Of a stretch of 64,000 bases of DNA, positions 33,901 to 45,564 are shown one piece after another. How positions within the stretch are numbered: the first letter of the stretch is position 1; the number at the start of each line of letters is the position of its first letter. Location: assembly GCF_001540865.1 (NCBI RefSeq), contig NC_033623.1, forward strand, positions 12,695,218 through 12,759,217, in the 5' to 3' direction. The translations under genes and the position numbers were made by a program. Source of the stretch: Ananas comosus. Its lineage: Eukaryota > Streptophyta > Magnoliopsida > Poales > Bromeliaceae. The notes beneath the pieces were generated by a model, which was given only the letters and a program-made list of their open reading frames with translations, was not told where the DNA came from and ran no database searches.

Positions 33901-34855
33901 CGACTTGGTAGAAAAATTTAAACTTGAACCAAACTCAAAATAAAAACTTTTGTACATGAAACTTAAAAACCGAATTCAGACTATTAATAGAACAACTATT
34001 AAAATGAATCATTAATTAAAATAATTAAAATTATATATTTAAAAATATATTTTTATATAGTATGTTTTTATATGGCTTAGTTTGGATTCAACTTTGATCA
34101 AATAAAGACACAAAATCAAAACAGAACTGAGTCCATCAGGTTCTCATTTTTTTTTTTTTCACTCTAATCAAATCATATCCATTAGCGTCGGTTAAACTAA
34201 TCCTTTCGAATTCATCTTCAGTAAAATTTCGAACATCGGTATGCATCGACTTTCTTAGTAAAGGACAAGTTGTCTGTTGAATTTTACCCCACTTTAAAGG
34301 ATACTAGTGTAGAGACCGCGCGATGAACGGGAAGTAATAATAGAAGCAAATTTTTTAAAATTTTAATAAAATTTATATTTACAGCTTATAGAAAGTATAC
34401 ATGTTAAGCAAATTCAATTGTTAAAAAATAAATTATATAGCTAGAACATATGAAATACATAATAATAACTAAAGTATCTAGTACTTAAGAAAATTTTGGA
34501 TGGGTCTCAAGGCTCCAGTCTCCACATCATACTTTTTAATCTATGAAAGAAATTTTGCCACAACGTGTCTACTCAAAATATGGTCATAGATGAAAATAAA
34601 CAAAAAAATTAATCTTAAAAAAACTAATAGTTTTTGGGCACTTTTTTTACTCATCCCAAACCTCATAAATCTTCTTAATTTCAACTGTAGTTGCTCCCAC
34701 GCCGAGTCCACTTCTGTGATTTTTTTGTAACTTATGAACAAACACCTCATTGCATCACAAACTACGATATCTAAACCCGACACAAGCTCTGCCTTACATC
34801 AACCACTAAAAAGTCCTACTTCTAACAATTTGAATTTATCAAGAATTCCAGCGAT
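33901..34855. other. Intergenic, nothing recognised
   Basis: AT-rich. The reverse-strand open frame at 34541-34783 has no recognised domain. Confidence 0.4.
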
Positions 34856-34857
34856 TC

Positions 34858-35063
34858 TTTGAGAGGAGCTCCCGCGCACGTCCCGCGTAAAGGAGGCTAG
34901 GATCGAACGTCCAAGAGTCTCGCCGTCGGCCCAGATTGTGGGCGCGTGCGACCGCCGAGAGTAGCCGAGGCGGGGTGTGTCGCACAGCGAGTGAGGCTCC
35001 GGCGCAGACTCGCCCAGCGAGTACTTTTATGGCACGCAACTTGACTTTTACAGGACGCCCCCC
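34858..35063. other. GC-rich island of unknown origin
   Basis: About 200 bp of GC-rich sequence with many CpGs (GTGGGCGCGTGCGACCGCCG and similar) stands out from its AT-rich surroundings. Both strands have short open frames (reverse 34839-35039, forward 34936-35190) but neither has a recognisable domain. It could be a captured gene fragment or an element end. Confidence 0.5.
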
Positions 35064-35790
35064 CCGGATACTTCTGAGGAAGACAACGTTTTCTCGCTCC
35101 TTCTTACTTCATTATTCTCTCATAATCTCTGTTAACAACAATGAGAATAGAGAAGGGGATAAGTGTGAGCGTGAGAGATTAGATGATTAATGTTCTTTTT
35201 TGTATGAGAAAATAAATGCCATGCAAAAAATGGGTAAGGGGGTTATATGGTGGAGGGGAGGGATTGGAGTTACAAAGCTATTAATGTGGAATATAGGCAT
35301 TAATTAAATGTGGAGAGGTGAAGGGTGCAGCATGTTAGAATGAGAAAACGTAAATTAAAAAAAAATGAGACTTTGCCATCGTCCATCATTTTACATTTTG
35401 GGATTCATATATGGACTGCGACTCAACTTATCAGACGACTACTCTGAGGAGCAACGTCTTCGCATACTCTTCTTCTTCAATCTCCTCATAATCTTGTAAA
35501 CAATGAGGATAGAGAGAAGGAGATGAGTGTGGGGTTGTGAGGGATTAGTGATTATGTTCTTTTTGTATGGAAAATAATCTGTCATGCAAAAAAAAAAGGG
35601 TGGGGGGATAATGGTGGATGGAGGATTGAGTTACAAAGCCACTAATGTGTGATATGAATGCATTTAATTATATGGAGAGGTGAAAAGTTGAGCATTTACG
35701 AATGATAGAAAAAACCGTAAATGTTAAAAAAAAAAAACATTTTGCCATATCATCATTCTATATTAGGATTTCAACATAAGAGTATAGAAT
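35050..35790. repeat. Tandem duplication of a ~370-bp unit
   Basis: CTGAGGAAGACAACGTTTTC at 35074 recurs as CTGAGGAGCAACGTCTTC at 35444. Both are followed by TCTCATAATCTCTGTTAACA / CTCATAATCTTGTAAACAAT, AGAGAAGGGGATAAGTGTGA / AGAGAAGGAGATGAGTGTGG, a G-rich stretch, GGAGAGGTGAAGGGTGCAGC / GGAGAGGTGAAAAGTTGAGC, and an A run. The order is conserved but the copies are diverged. No coding capacity. Confidence 0.78.
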
Positions 35791-36370
35791 GTCGCCATTT
35801 CTATTAGATCAAGTAGGTCAGCACTCACAATCCGAGTAGAAAAGGAAAAAAAAAAACATATAGAATGTCAACAAGCATTAATTTCTTCTTCTATGTCACC
35901 AGGGGGAAAAAAAACAACACAGTGTTTGAAAGCTTCAAACGAAGGCAGGACTAAGTTTGAAAAACTCATAGTTAAAGAGCATGGATAAACATTCTGAGTC
36001 GCACTGTCGAGAGATCTTGTGTACGAACTGGCCAACTGTTTATTAAGTGTCTGCTTTTCGGAAGCATGTTTTTGGATTTTGGTTTTTGAATAGCTAGCAA
36101 ATGTCAAAGGGAGCTATCCGAACATTCTCAGCTTCTCCTTAATCAATCACTGTAGGCAGGCTCAGGAGTAGGACGAGGCTCATTATGTTTTATTAAGCTC
36201 TTAAGAAGTCAAATTCCTGCCGTCCAAACGGTCGAATATTGCAGAGACATGCCGACATCAAGTTGTTCTTTGTCAAATAAATTTGCGTTCTAATCTTCTT
36301 ACTTCTTGGGTTTTCTACGCGTCACCAATCTACAGCGACGTGCAGAGGTCCTGTTTCTTTGCCCTCTTTT
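35791..36370. other. Intergenic, nothing recognised
   Basis: No gene or repeat that I can support. Confidence 0.4.
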
Positions 36371-36373
36371 CAA

Positions 36374-36660
36374 ATTGAATAGTGATTTTTAATTAGAGCC
36401 ATTGGTTGTTCATATAGTTTATAATTGTAAATCCGTAATTGTAATTGCATATAAATATAAATTCGTGTTTGAAATACACTACTGCAAGTATGACTTCGTA
36501 TCCTCCCGTCTACCGTGACCCCGATGTTACGCCTACAGTTAGTCGTTTTCACACTAGTATAACTGTTGAGAAAGAGGTTCAACTGCTGTAGTTGGAAATA
36601 GCCCAATATTGGCCGCAGTTCCAGATGCAGCAATTAAAGAGAGTAATTTTTAAATAAAGA
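36374..36660. mobile_element. MITE fragment, TTTGATTGGATATAGTTG family
   Basis: ATAGTTTATAATTGTAAATCCGT and similar blocks, and CTGTAGTTGGAAATAGCCCA, match the arms of the MITEs at 30460-30905 and 45565-46032. The internal part has diverged. Boundaries are approximate. Confidence 0.4.
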
Positions 36661-36705
36661 CATGTTTTAACTCCTTAATTTTTTTAATTATATATATAAT
36701 ATATA

Positions 36706-37268
36706 GAGAGTAGACCGCCTTATAACTAGCGGGTAGGCAGGCAGGCCTGCTGTGGTTTATCAGTTGTTTTAAATGAGTGCCGCTTCCAAATCGACAAATC
36801 GGTTCCATTAGACTTCATCTAGTACTATATGAAAGTATTTGGAAACTAAATTTATAATTTTTTGGTTACATTTACCTATCAAGAAGTAGTCTAAAATGGA
36901 ACGGCCTGAAAAAAAAATCTCATAAAAAAGATTGATAGAAGACCTTGAATTTAAGAATCAGGTACTAATCGATCTTTACTCTCAATTAGTAAAAAGAATT
37001 TCTATAAAATTTTATTCTGCTTGGCATTATTTTACAACCGTTAAATTACAAATGCATCACATCTACCATTCAAAATTGTCAATTTGAGACCTTTTAATCA
37101 CTAACCAATATGATGTCGAAAAATTCTAAAATTTTTCGGTTTCTAAATATTTTAATAGTGTAAATCAAGTCTGAACTGAGCCGATTGTGAATTTGCGAAA
37201 GTGATCATTGAAAACAACTTGATAGCACAGAAGCCTCGAGGCTACCGATAGTATACCCAGACTAACTC
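36706..37268. mobile_element. Fold-back element E (same family as D), more diverged
   Basis: The interior matches element D throughout: GACTTCATCTAGTACTATAT, AAACTAAATTTATAATTTTT, the AACGGCCTGAAA block, and the inverse CAAGTCTGAACTGAGCCGAT. The ends have the inverted CTAGCGGGTAG / CTACCGATAG region. TA-rich tracts flank it. Many substitutions make it older than A-D. Confidence 0.65.
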
Positions 37269-38480
37269 TATATATATTACATTTACAGATAATTCACCAT
37301 CTATATATAAATGATCAAATTTAAAATTATTTCTCAAATATATAAACAAACAATTATTTATAGTTCATGACGTTTCTACTACATCCAACCAAAACAGAAT
37401 GCTGTGTTAAATTGTTGCATTTCCAAACCTATATGAACATTCGTTATCCTCCAACTACACTGCATTTATAATTACATCTAGTCAAATTAGTCCCTTAGTG
37501 GGAAGTAGTTCACATAAAAGAGTTTTTCACCAATTATTGTTTGAGAGAAAGTTAAATATTTGTAATTATATATTATTTCTATATTTTATTAATCCTCATT
37601 GAAAATTTATTGATTAGATGAAAGACTGAAAAAAAATATAGCAGTTAATTTTTACCGTTCTTTCTAATATTTCTCTCTTTCTCTCTCTCACATATTGATC
37701 TTGGATGCTATCAAGGGAGGCCAATTACAACGTTTTTGAAAATATAGAGTACAAAAGAATTATATTACGACAAGCCAAATAACGAAAAGTGTCTAACGGT
37801 TTTAAGAACCTAGTTATTATATTAAATAATGCATGTATTTTGTAGTAATTGTTTTAGTTGAGTTTTGACTAATAAGTTATGATCTTTGAAGAGCCTGAAT
37901 AGAGGTGAGCCAATGGTGAAGATGGAAAAAATTCAAGACTAGCCACATGTTGCAGAAAGCCTATTCTGTTCATTGGTTAATATTGACAAGTTAATTCTTA
38001 TTTGGCAGCTATTGTTGTGAAAATTGTATATCTTAAAATTGGACGTTGAGATTGAAGGACTTAAAAGGCAACTATCGTGTTCCGTCCATATGTCACACCA
38101 TGAATCAAAGAGTTACAGTATAAGTGATGTGTTCTTAAATCCCGTACAAAAACTTATTTACGCACTATCTAGAAACAATTCAAATAAAGTTGGAGCTGAT
38201 TGACAAATAGAATATGCATCAAATTAATGTGAAACATTTCTATTTGATGTTTTTTTGTTGAGTTAGCTTCCACACCTTTAAATCACGTGAAATCTCTTAA
38301 AAAATAATGTCCTTTTCAATTATTATACATCGGTTCTATACCTATAATAGATAGATATATAAAGTTGATTTTATGGGAGTTTATTGGACTCGGCCTCGAT
38401 CTTTCCGTACTCTAATTGGTCACCTTTGAATTAGAGAGCTCCATCTTATAAAATAGCATGTGCGGGTTAAGTGATAGTTG
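37269..38480. other. Gene-poor region
   Basis: Includes another fragment resembling the arms of the 30460 MITE (CTACATCCAACCAAAACAGAATGC near 37380, and 37440-37500). Otherwise nothing recognisable. Confidence 0.4.
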
Positions 38481-38489
38481 CGTGGGCGC

Positions 38490-39060
38490 GTCAGAGCCAA
38501 ATTACATTCGACCCAATATACACACCGCGAGTCGTGTGTTCAGCAGAGCGACCAAGTGAGCTGACACTCGGCTCGTGAATACACTGACTCGTTATGGATT
38601 GAAGTCGAAAAATTTGAGTTATCGTCCCGATTTCAATTTATTAACGAATCAATACGAGCCGAATATGAAATTAAAAGGATTAAAAAATATATAAAAAAAT
38701 AAATAAATTTTGTGAGATTGTATCTATGCAATTTGATCTAAGATTAGAAATCTTATATATACATGAATTTTTTTTAATTGAGTTGGACTTTTATATTTAG
38801 ACTGCACATTAAAAATAAATTAATAAAAATTTATATTATATATATAATATTTTTTATTTATATAGAATTATAATTATATGAATAAAATAATGAATTCACA
38901 CTGTTATCGAACGTAATACAAAACGAGTTGACCCAGCTCCGTGTTCGGCTCGTTTATTAAACAACGTTGTTCAGCTTGTTTACTAACACGACGCGACTCG
39001 ATTTTCGAAGATTTCGAGCGACATGAGCGGCTCGTAAACAGCGAGCTGGATTGCCATCCT
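38490..39060. repeat. Degenerate repeat with GTGTTCGGCTCGTTTATTAA arm, copy 2
   Basis: It shares GTTATCGAACG..., GTGTTCGGCTCGTTTATTAA and TTTCGAGCGACATGAGCGGC with the repeat at 32650-33125. The left side carries GACACTCGGCTCGTGAATAC. An AT-rich core lies between (38690-38900). Probably a non-autonomous element with unresolved ends. Confidence 0.5.
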
Positions 39061-39924
39061 AATCACACAGTACCGTAGCGACAAAAAAAGAGGCAGCATG
39101 CATGCGCAGATCAAAGTCGACAGCAGAGCGGCCAGTTCTCAACTAAGGCTGTCTGTAGTGGTTTTGAATTCTTCGAAACGAACTGTATAAAAGGGTGGTC
39201 AGAGATTTTAGAGTACTTTTTAATTTAGTCATTTCGATTAACAACTTTACGAAAAGCTTTTATTGATTATTTTTAGCTACACGTTTGTGTTCGGGGTTAA
39301 GGAAAAATTTAGATTTATTCTAGGGATATGGTTTAAGTTCAGGTTAAGATGGGGTTGGAAGGATTTTTATGTTTGGTTGGAGGTTGGAATGTCCAGGATA
39401 GTGAAAAATAGCTGTTTTGGTTGAGTTAGGTGGGATAAGAACGATATGAGTTATTTGACTAGAAATAGTGATTTTGGTTGGCAGTGTGGTGGGGGTTAGT
39501 AATGCGGAATTGCCCATTTGAGGTGGGGTTAGCCTAACCTGGTACCATTTTTGGTGAGTGTTTGAGAAATTAATATGGGAGTTAAGGGTTAAGGGGTGTT
39601 TAGAGTTTTAGTGGAATAAGAAAAAGATGGTATTTACTAAACACTCTTAGTTTTTTTGATCTGTAAGAAGACATAATGTATAAGTTCTGATCTTTATTTC
39701 TTCATATAGGGAATAACATTATATTTTCACTCTCCCAATGAAATAGTAATTGTCGAATTACCGTAAATTTTGGTTTTTTTTCTCTACTGTTTTTATTTTT
39801 TATACTGTTTTCGGTCTATTATTTTCATGATTTATATTGATACACGCATGACGGACGATCCCATTCCACGTTCCAACGAATCAAATATTTAGATGATAAG
39901 AATATATTACTTTTATAAAAAAAA
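39061..39924. other. Intergenic, nothing recognised
   Basis: G/T-rich sequence (39290-39610) without coding homology, followed by AT-rich sequence leading to the next element. Confidence 0.4.
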
Positions 39925-40641
39925 GGCTTAATTATACAGATGCGCCTCAAACATATTTAATAGCAGATATATCCCTGCCCAAAGTTAACTCTCATAAGTT
40001 CCCTACACGAAAGCTCTCTCCCTAATGTTTTATTAAGATATGTCCCCTACGCAGTTAATACCTTGTTAAAACTCTTAAGTTACAACACAGTTAAGTTCTT
40101 AACGCATGGATTAGTTAAAAGGTAAAATAGTAGTTTTCTACCCTTCTTCCTTGCCCTTCTCTTTTTTTCCCTCTGCTTCTTCCTCTCTTTCTCTCCTACT
40201 TTTTTCTTCTCTCCTTCTGTTCGTATCCTCATTTTCCTCCTTCTTCTTCTTCGTCGTCGTCATTGATGATCCGATTGTCGTCGCTGTCGTGGTGCCCCCG
40301 TGGGCCGTCATCACGGGCGCCACCGACGGCATCGACCACGCCTTCACCTTCCGCCTCTTCCTTGTCCTCGTTGGCCGCAACCCCGACAAGCTCCGCAAGG
40401 TCACCGTCGCCGCCGTCCGCTTCCACGGCATGAAGAGGAAAAGGAAGATGAAGAGGGTGAGGGCAAAATAGTCATTTCGCAACTTTATTGTTAAAAAATT
40501 AACAGTTTTTTAACATATTCAAATCAGAGGAACATATTTAAATACATTAGGGTTTTTATAAGGATAACTTATGATAGTTAAATTTTGCAGGAATATGTCT
40601 GCTATTCAACATGTTTGCAGGAATCTGTATGAAACTAACCC
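39925..40641. mobile_element. Long-TIR non-autonomous element carrying a gene fragment (Pack-MULE-like)
   Basis: The left arm GGCTTAATTATACAGATGCG...AATAGCAGATATATCCCTGC...TTAACTCTCATAAGTTCC is matched by the inverted right arm GGGTTAGTTTCATACAGATT...AATAGCAGACATATTCCTGC...TTAACTATCATAAGTTATCC. Weaker similarity continues inward to the region GGTAAAATAGTAGTTTTCTA / AAATGACTATTTTGCCCTC, giving TIRs of roughly 200 bp. Runs of A flank both ends, so a target duplication cannot be judged. Between the arms lies a fragment of a host reductase gene (40271-40431). Long TIRs around a captured cellular sequence is the known Pack-MULE organisation. Confidence 0.68.
40271..40470 (+). pseudogene. Captured fragment of very-long-chain 3-oxoacyl-CoA reductase (KCR)
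   Basis: The forward frame beginning near 40271 reads PPWAVITGATDGI, then HAFTFRL and LFLVLVGRNPDKLRKV. This is the N-terminal nucleotide-binding part of the microsomal beta-ketoacyl-CoA reductase used in fatty-acid elongation, a short-chain dehydrogenase. The glycine motif is TGATDGI-D rather than TGATDGIG, and about ten residues between FRL and LVLVGRNP expected in the family appear to be missing. The Tyr-X3-Lys catalytic region is absent. The frame continues upstream into CT-rich sequence and downstream into the TIR to a stop near 40470. It is not a functional reductase. Confidence 0.75.
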
Positions 40642-42853
40642 AAAAAAAAAATGTCAATGTAAACGTAAGCTGTTTCTTAGACTGATAGAAAAAACCGGGA
40701 GCCCGAAAAGATCGAATCCAGGCGCCGGAATTTTCGCACCCGATTTTCAATGAGTGTGCGCTCGATTTCTGAGTGTGCTCCCGATTCTGAGGAGCAAGTT
40801 TCTATCAGAGAAGGTGCGGGTGCCTAAATTTTGAAGCTTGGAAGTAGTCCTGTGGTATATTTTTAATTTGAAGTTTCCTATTCTCTCTCCAAACTTAAGT
40901 GAGTTATTTTGATAGCGATTTTCTATTCCCTTGCGTAGAAATTAAGAGTTGGGTTTTTGTAGCGGAAAGATTTATCTTTTGAGAAGAAGAAGAAGAGAAG
41001 TGGTTGTAAAGACTCGGTATTTGCACTAAAAATATCGGAAGTGTCGTTCCCACCACATGCACATGCAAGAAGAAGGCCTCTTATATATGCACGTCATTAG
41101 ATGCCGAGCAAAGCCCTGCATGATTTTAAATCAGTTATAACATGTTGGTGGGCAAAGCTACCCTGTAATAATCAGAATTAGCTACAACACCCAAATAACT
41201 TCATGATAGTTTATAGTTAGTCACACTTGTAATTAAACAGTTGCAAACTTTTTCTAAGCACTATCTAACTCGTTCGTACACCCGAACAATGGTTCTGAAA
41301 AATAGTGCAGCAACAGGTATAAGTTAATCACGTGGATAATCCAATAGGTATGTATACTAGACTGAAAGTAAGTTATAGAGATCGAATTAGACAATTCGTA
41401 TATCAATTGCGGAAACAAAATAAGGATGCATACAATGATGCATGTAGTCATATAGAACAACAAGTGAACTTCAAACAGAGCAAGTATAGAAAAATACTGC
41501 AAGAAGTTGTAAACAATATTGGTGTTATTATATGAGAAGGCATATGCTATTTATTAATTTCAAATTTGTTGTTATTCTTTTAATCTTATTAGGCCCAACA
41601 AGCTGATTTCCCGCTTTCAATCCAAATCTAACAATATTTGAATTGTCCAAATCGAAATTGAAATGAAAAAGTATGCCCAATTTACAATTTAGTGCCTATT
41701 AATTCGTGCAAATCAGTCGAAATTTAGAATTTATGCATATCAAATGAATGCCATGGTGGCAAAAAGAATTTCATAATGAATCCAATGATAATAAAATCAT
41801 GTAAAATGGAGACTGTCAAAACGAAAACACTAAAAACTCACTGACCGAAACCGGACAATGGGAAAATTCGGGCCCAAACTAGAACCAGGCATGGGCCAAA
41901 TGTGTCTCTCTCACGGATTCAAATCATATGCGAACTTGATTCTAAACTTAAACTTTTATCAAATATAGGCTAAGCCAATTTAATATAGTCCATTTCCTTA
42001 AGGTGAAATAAATATGCTCTAAAAGCCTAAGTTTTTACTGTGGCACCGTTCGACGACCGACCGTGGGAATTAGAGTTGCTACTCGGACTAGATCATCCAA
42101 TTCAACCCGAATCTGACCCCCAGACTCGAAGTATTTTTGTGAGGTGTATAGGTTAAAATTAGGGGAAAATCCTAATTAATATTCAGTTCCGAGTATAAAC
42201 ACGTTGATCCAGTCCTTATTTTTTGTGTACTATATTACATGCTTTTGTGTACTTTTACCGTGGGTGATAATATTGTTAACAGAGCTATATTTTATACGCA
42301 TAGACAATAGTAATATAAACTTAATATAGTGTTATCACACCCCTTTTGAAAACAGCAATCATTTGTATATTGTTTTTAATTTGAATTTTTTTTCAGTTAA
42401 CATGAACAATGAGTAAGATTACCGTTACGTTCAGAATTTGCTGTATTTTCAAAGCACATAGATTACTTAATAAATTTACTCTTATAGAGTGGACATGGGA
42501 CCCCTTTGGATTGATCTTATGCTAAGGAATGAATGATGGTCCAAAACCATAAAATAAGCAAAGGCCTGATTCAATTTTCAGGATTAGTGAATTACGGATC
42601 AATTTTCAGTTTCGAGCCATTAATCGGATACATGACATTATCTACAGCCATATTTGGATTAATAACATTATCTACAATCAAAGAAACTAAGGATAATCGA
42701 TCGAATAACTGCGTTACGTCGCGGCCCAAATGTTTAATACCACACAAAGAAGGTCCCTAAAAAGGCCCATTAGATATCAACCACCACGCAGTTAGTAATA
42801 AGATGTTAAAGAACATCTTCTGCAATCAAAACTGCATCCAGGATTACTGTTGT
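40642..42853. other. Gene-poor region
   Basis: Includes a small inverted pair, CTGATAGAAAAAAC at 40681 and GTTTCTATCAG near 40799, around a moderately GC-rich 120 bp; its nature is unknown. A forward frame at 41332-41535 and others have no recognised family. Confidence 0.4.
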
Positions 42854-43883
42854 TCATCTGCCACTTTGTAAAATTGCTCGCTTCGACTTTCCTCGACGGT
42901 ACTCCAATAACGCCGACCAACATCCCGGTGTCGCAGCTGGTTCCCTGTCCCTGTAAATTAAACAAACTTGACTTAAAGCCATTTGCATATCAGGAGCTCG
43001 AGCGCGAAACGATTAATTGATGTATGTAACAATCAGTCGAATGAAAAGATTATCCTTGGTTTGAATTTCCTGTAAAATCGGTGTTCGACTTAATGACAAA
43101 ATTGATTGGAAAGGATGAATTTCATAGAATTTCTTCTTTTTTTTTTTTTAAAAAAAAAAGAGAATTATGTAGGATCAGGATTGGTGATTTGCTCATCTAG
43201 CACATTCACAACGTCAAATCGGAGAATAGGCTGATTAGCTTAAATTTGTGTTGAAATACGTATCCCTACGTAGTACTTTTAAAATCACCAAACAAATATT
43301 AAGGTCACATCATAACCGATCAACAAATAATGATCGTCAACACCTAATTGTCAGTGTCCAAAAAAACCGATTGATAGAAATAATTTAAAAATAGCCTTAA
43401 ACAATAAACTGAAGAGATATATAATCATCTTTGCTAGTACGTGACTTAAAAAAATCAATCTGATAGAAAATAACACAGTATAATCTTAACACTAGTTATA
43501 TACCTTTTGTTATACTCGGTGTTAGCTCGCTGATCCACCCCCCCACGGCTCGTCCGTGCGGCAGTGAGGCTCCGTGTCAACGACGTTGGCACGTAGAAAT
43601 TTAGGAGCACTCCTTCGCTACTACCACCGCAACTACTCCTGCGATCTCTCCTCTTCCTCTCATTCATTTTAGGCCTCTTCTCCTTCGTTTCGTCGTCATG
43701 TATTATTTTTTTTTTCGTTACCGCTCCCGTCTCCGACGTTAATCCTTCTTTCTCGACTAAGTCGGTGAGGGAGAGCTCGTAATCGGACTCCGGAACGTCG
43801 TTTAGTAGCCTCAGAAGCTCTTCGCGGCTTTTGGCGATCTCCGAAGCCCTCACTGATAGAGAAGCCGAGGAAATGCCTTCCAT
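42854..43883 (-). CDS. Uncharacterised plant-specific protein with conserved N-terminal and GCWS C-terminal motifs
   Basis: Two exons on the reverse strand, 43883-43504 and 42950-42854, give 158 residues. Exon 1 encodes SLSVRASEIAKSREELLRLL, then YELSLTDLVEKEG, a basic stretch (KKKIIHDDETKEKRP.. RKRRDRRSS) and LLNFYVPTSLTRSLTAA. From memory this resembles a family of short plant proteins whose last exon carries a Gly-Cys-Trp motif. Exon 2 (REPAATPGCWSALLEYRRGK) fits that and joins in phase through AG/GTATAT and TTTACAG. Without the splice the frame runs on to a stop at 43455, giving 142 residues. No known catalytic domain, signal peptide or membrane segment is visible. The basic centre could be a nuclear localisation signal. 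Exon 1 is well supported; exon 2 less so. Confidence 0.65.
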
Positions 43884-44983
43884 TTTGCTCTCAAGAAGCC
43901 AAAGACTCCTCCCAGAGAGTGCAATTGTGATGATTTCGAGGGAAAATAAAAAAAAAAAACAAACAAGATAGGAAAATATAATAGTGAGAGATTGCTATAT
44001 GTAGCGAAGAGGCCTTTGTTGTGAATGGTCCATTTGGTGGAAACAAATTGATGGCGTACGCACAAAACGGGCTTAAGAAATTGACTAAGTTGTGAATGGG
44101 ACCTGATCTAGAATAACTCTTTTGAAAGTTTCAATATTTATGTATATTGGTGGGGCCTCGATGGTTCGCTAAGGCTATTACACTATCATCATCACTGTGA
44201 TGAACTAATAATATACTATTAGGAATATGATTAACTATTATAAAAGCATGTGTTTATAGAAAGAACACATTCATTGCATTTAAAAGCTCAACCACATTAT
44301 TCATGGATTTCGATCTGACTCAATTCACATGGATATTAAATTTTTATTGTTAACCTCTTTTCGTTGGGTATACTATGGATCACAGCTCTACGCAATTTAT
44401 TAGGATAATTTATTTCAAATTATTAGTTTTCTAAATTTATTACCACAGAATAGAAAGTTGAATCTATTTTAGCTAATAATAAATAACTAACATTATATAT
44501 GGATTATGGATTGCGTCTCTGAATAACAAATTTTTGTAACGTTTGGAACTACATAGGAATCTATTAATAATTTTCATGTTATGCGTATTAGTATAACAAA
44601 AAATTATAAAAAACGCGCTCTAAATCATTCACAACGTGTGCGTGATATCATGTATCTAAAAATAAAAATATTGAACAGTTTGGGTTGTTGATGCGATCAG
44701 TACGTTGATGTTGACTCGATCGTTCGTCTGGTTGCTTTTGTAACTTGTGTTCAACTCAATTTAGTGTAGGTTGTTTACCAATTATTTTTGTTCGAAGAAG
44801 CCTAGAACTTCACGAAGATTAATTGCTTTAGTGAGTTGGATTTGATTGAACACTTATTTGTAATCTTGTGTTAAAAAACCATTGGTCTCCAATGATTCAC
44901 TACTTTTTTACACTATGATTGTAGTTTTAATTGTGCTGTTACGCACCATCCCTCAAAATATGCAAACAAGAAAGGAAAAACCC
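43884..44983. other. Upstream/intergenic region
   Basis: AT-rich sequence upstream of the reverse-strand gene, with no recognisable elements. Confidence 0.4.
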
Positions 44984-45124
44984 ACCGACCGTTCCTAGAG
45001 CAAGCGACAAAAGGCTTGGTGGTTGGTATCCGAGACCCAAATTCAAATTTTAGTTAATTCATATTTCTAGCTAAGTTTATTTCTAAATGAAATAAACGAA
45101 GCGAATAGTGAAAAAAAAAAAAAA
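44984..45124 (+). mobile_element. SINE copy 7, lacking the tail hairpin, with 9-bp TSD
   Basis: The head and body are standard (ACCGACCGTTCCTAGAGCAA ... TAAGTTTATTTCTAAATGAA). The tail stops at GCGAATAGTG, directly followed by an A run, so the second half of the usual GTAGCGTGCTAC hairpin is missing. GAAAAACCC flanks it at 44975-44983 and 45125-45133. Confidence 0.8.
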
Positions 45125-45133
45125 GAAAAACCC

Positions 45134-45564
45134 TAAACAAAACTGAATACTATTTCATTGCACATTACTTTTTCTTTGTTCTTGTGGGATGAACTACGTT
45201 AGTGCTTTTCCTCCAATAAAGTTACGGATCTAACTCTATTAAGGTTCTAACACCTATATCACCAGCAAAAATAAGATATAAAATATCCTTGCATACTTTA
45301 ATTCAAACTCCTTTTGATCCAGTAATGTCAAATAGCTTTTAATAACAAACGAATCCTTAAATCTGTTTTTAAAAAAATGGCATGAGCATCAATTTGGAAC
45401 CAAAACTCACTATTTTATTCTTAAAATTCTCACGAGTAACACAAAAAAAAAAAAAGTAAAAAAGGAGAATTTTGTAGAGCCCACTCAAGCCTAATTTCCG
45501 GGATTACGTTGTTTCCCAACTTACCCACCCATAGATTAAAGTTTTGTCCTCTGCATCTAAGGAC
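45134..45564. other. Intergenic, nothing recognised
   Basis: AT-rich with short A runs. No gene found. Confidence 0.4.

Noticed and set aside
40151..40471. 106-codon frame as a functional reductase
   Set aside because: It lacks the catalytic Tyr-X3-Lys region, has an altered glycine motif and an internal deletion, and lies between transposon arms.
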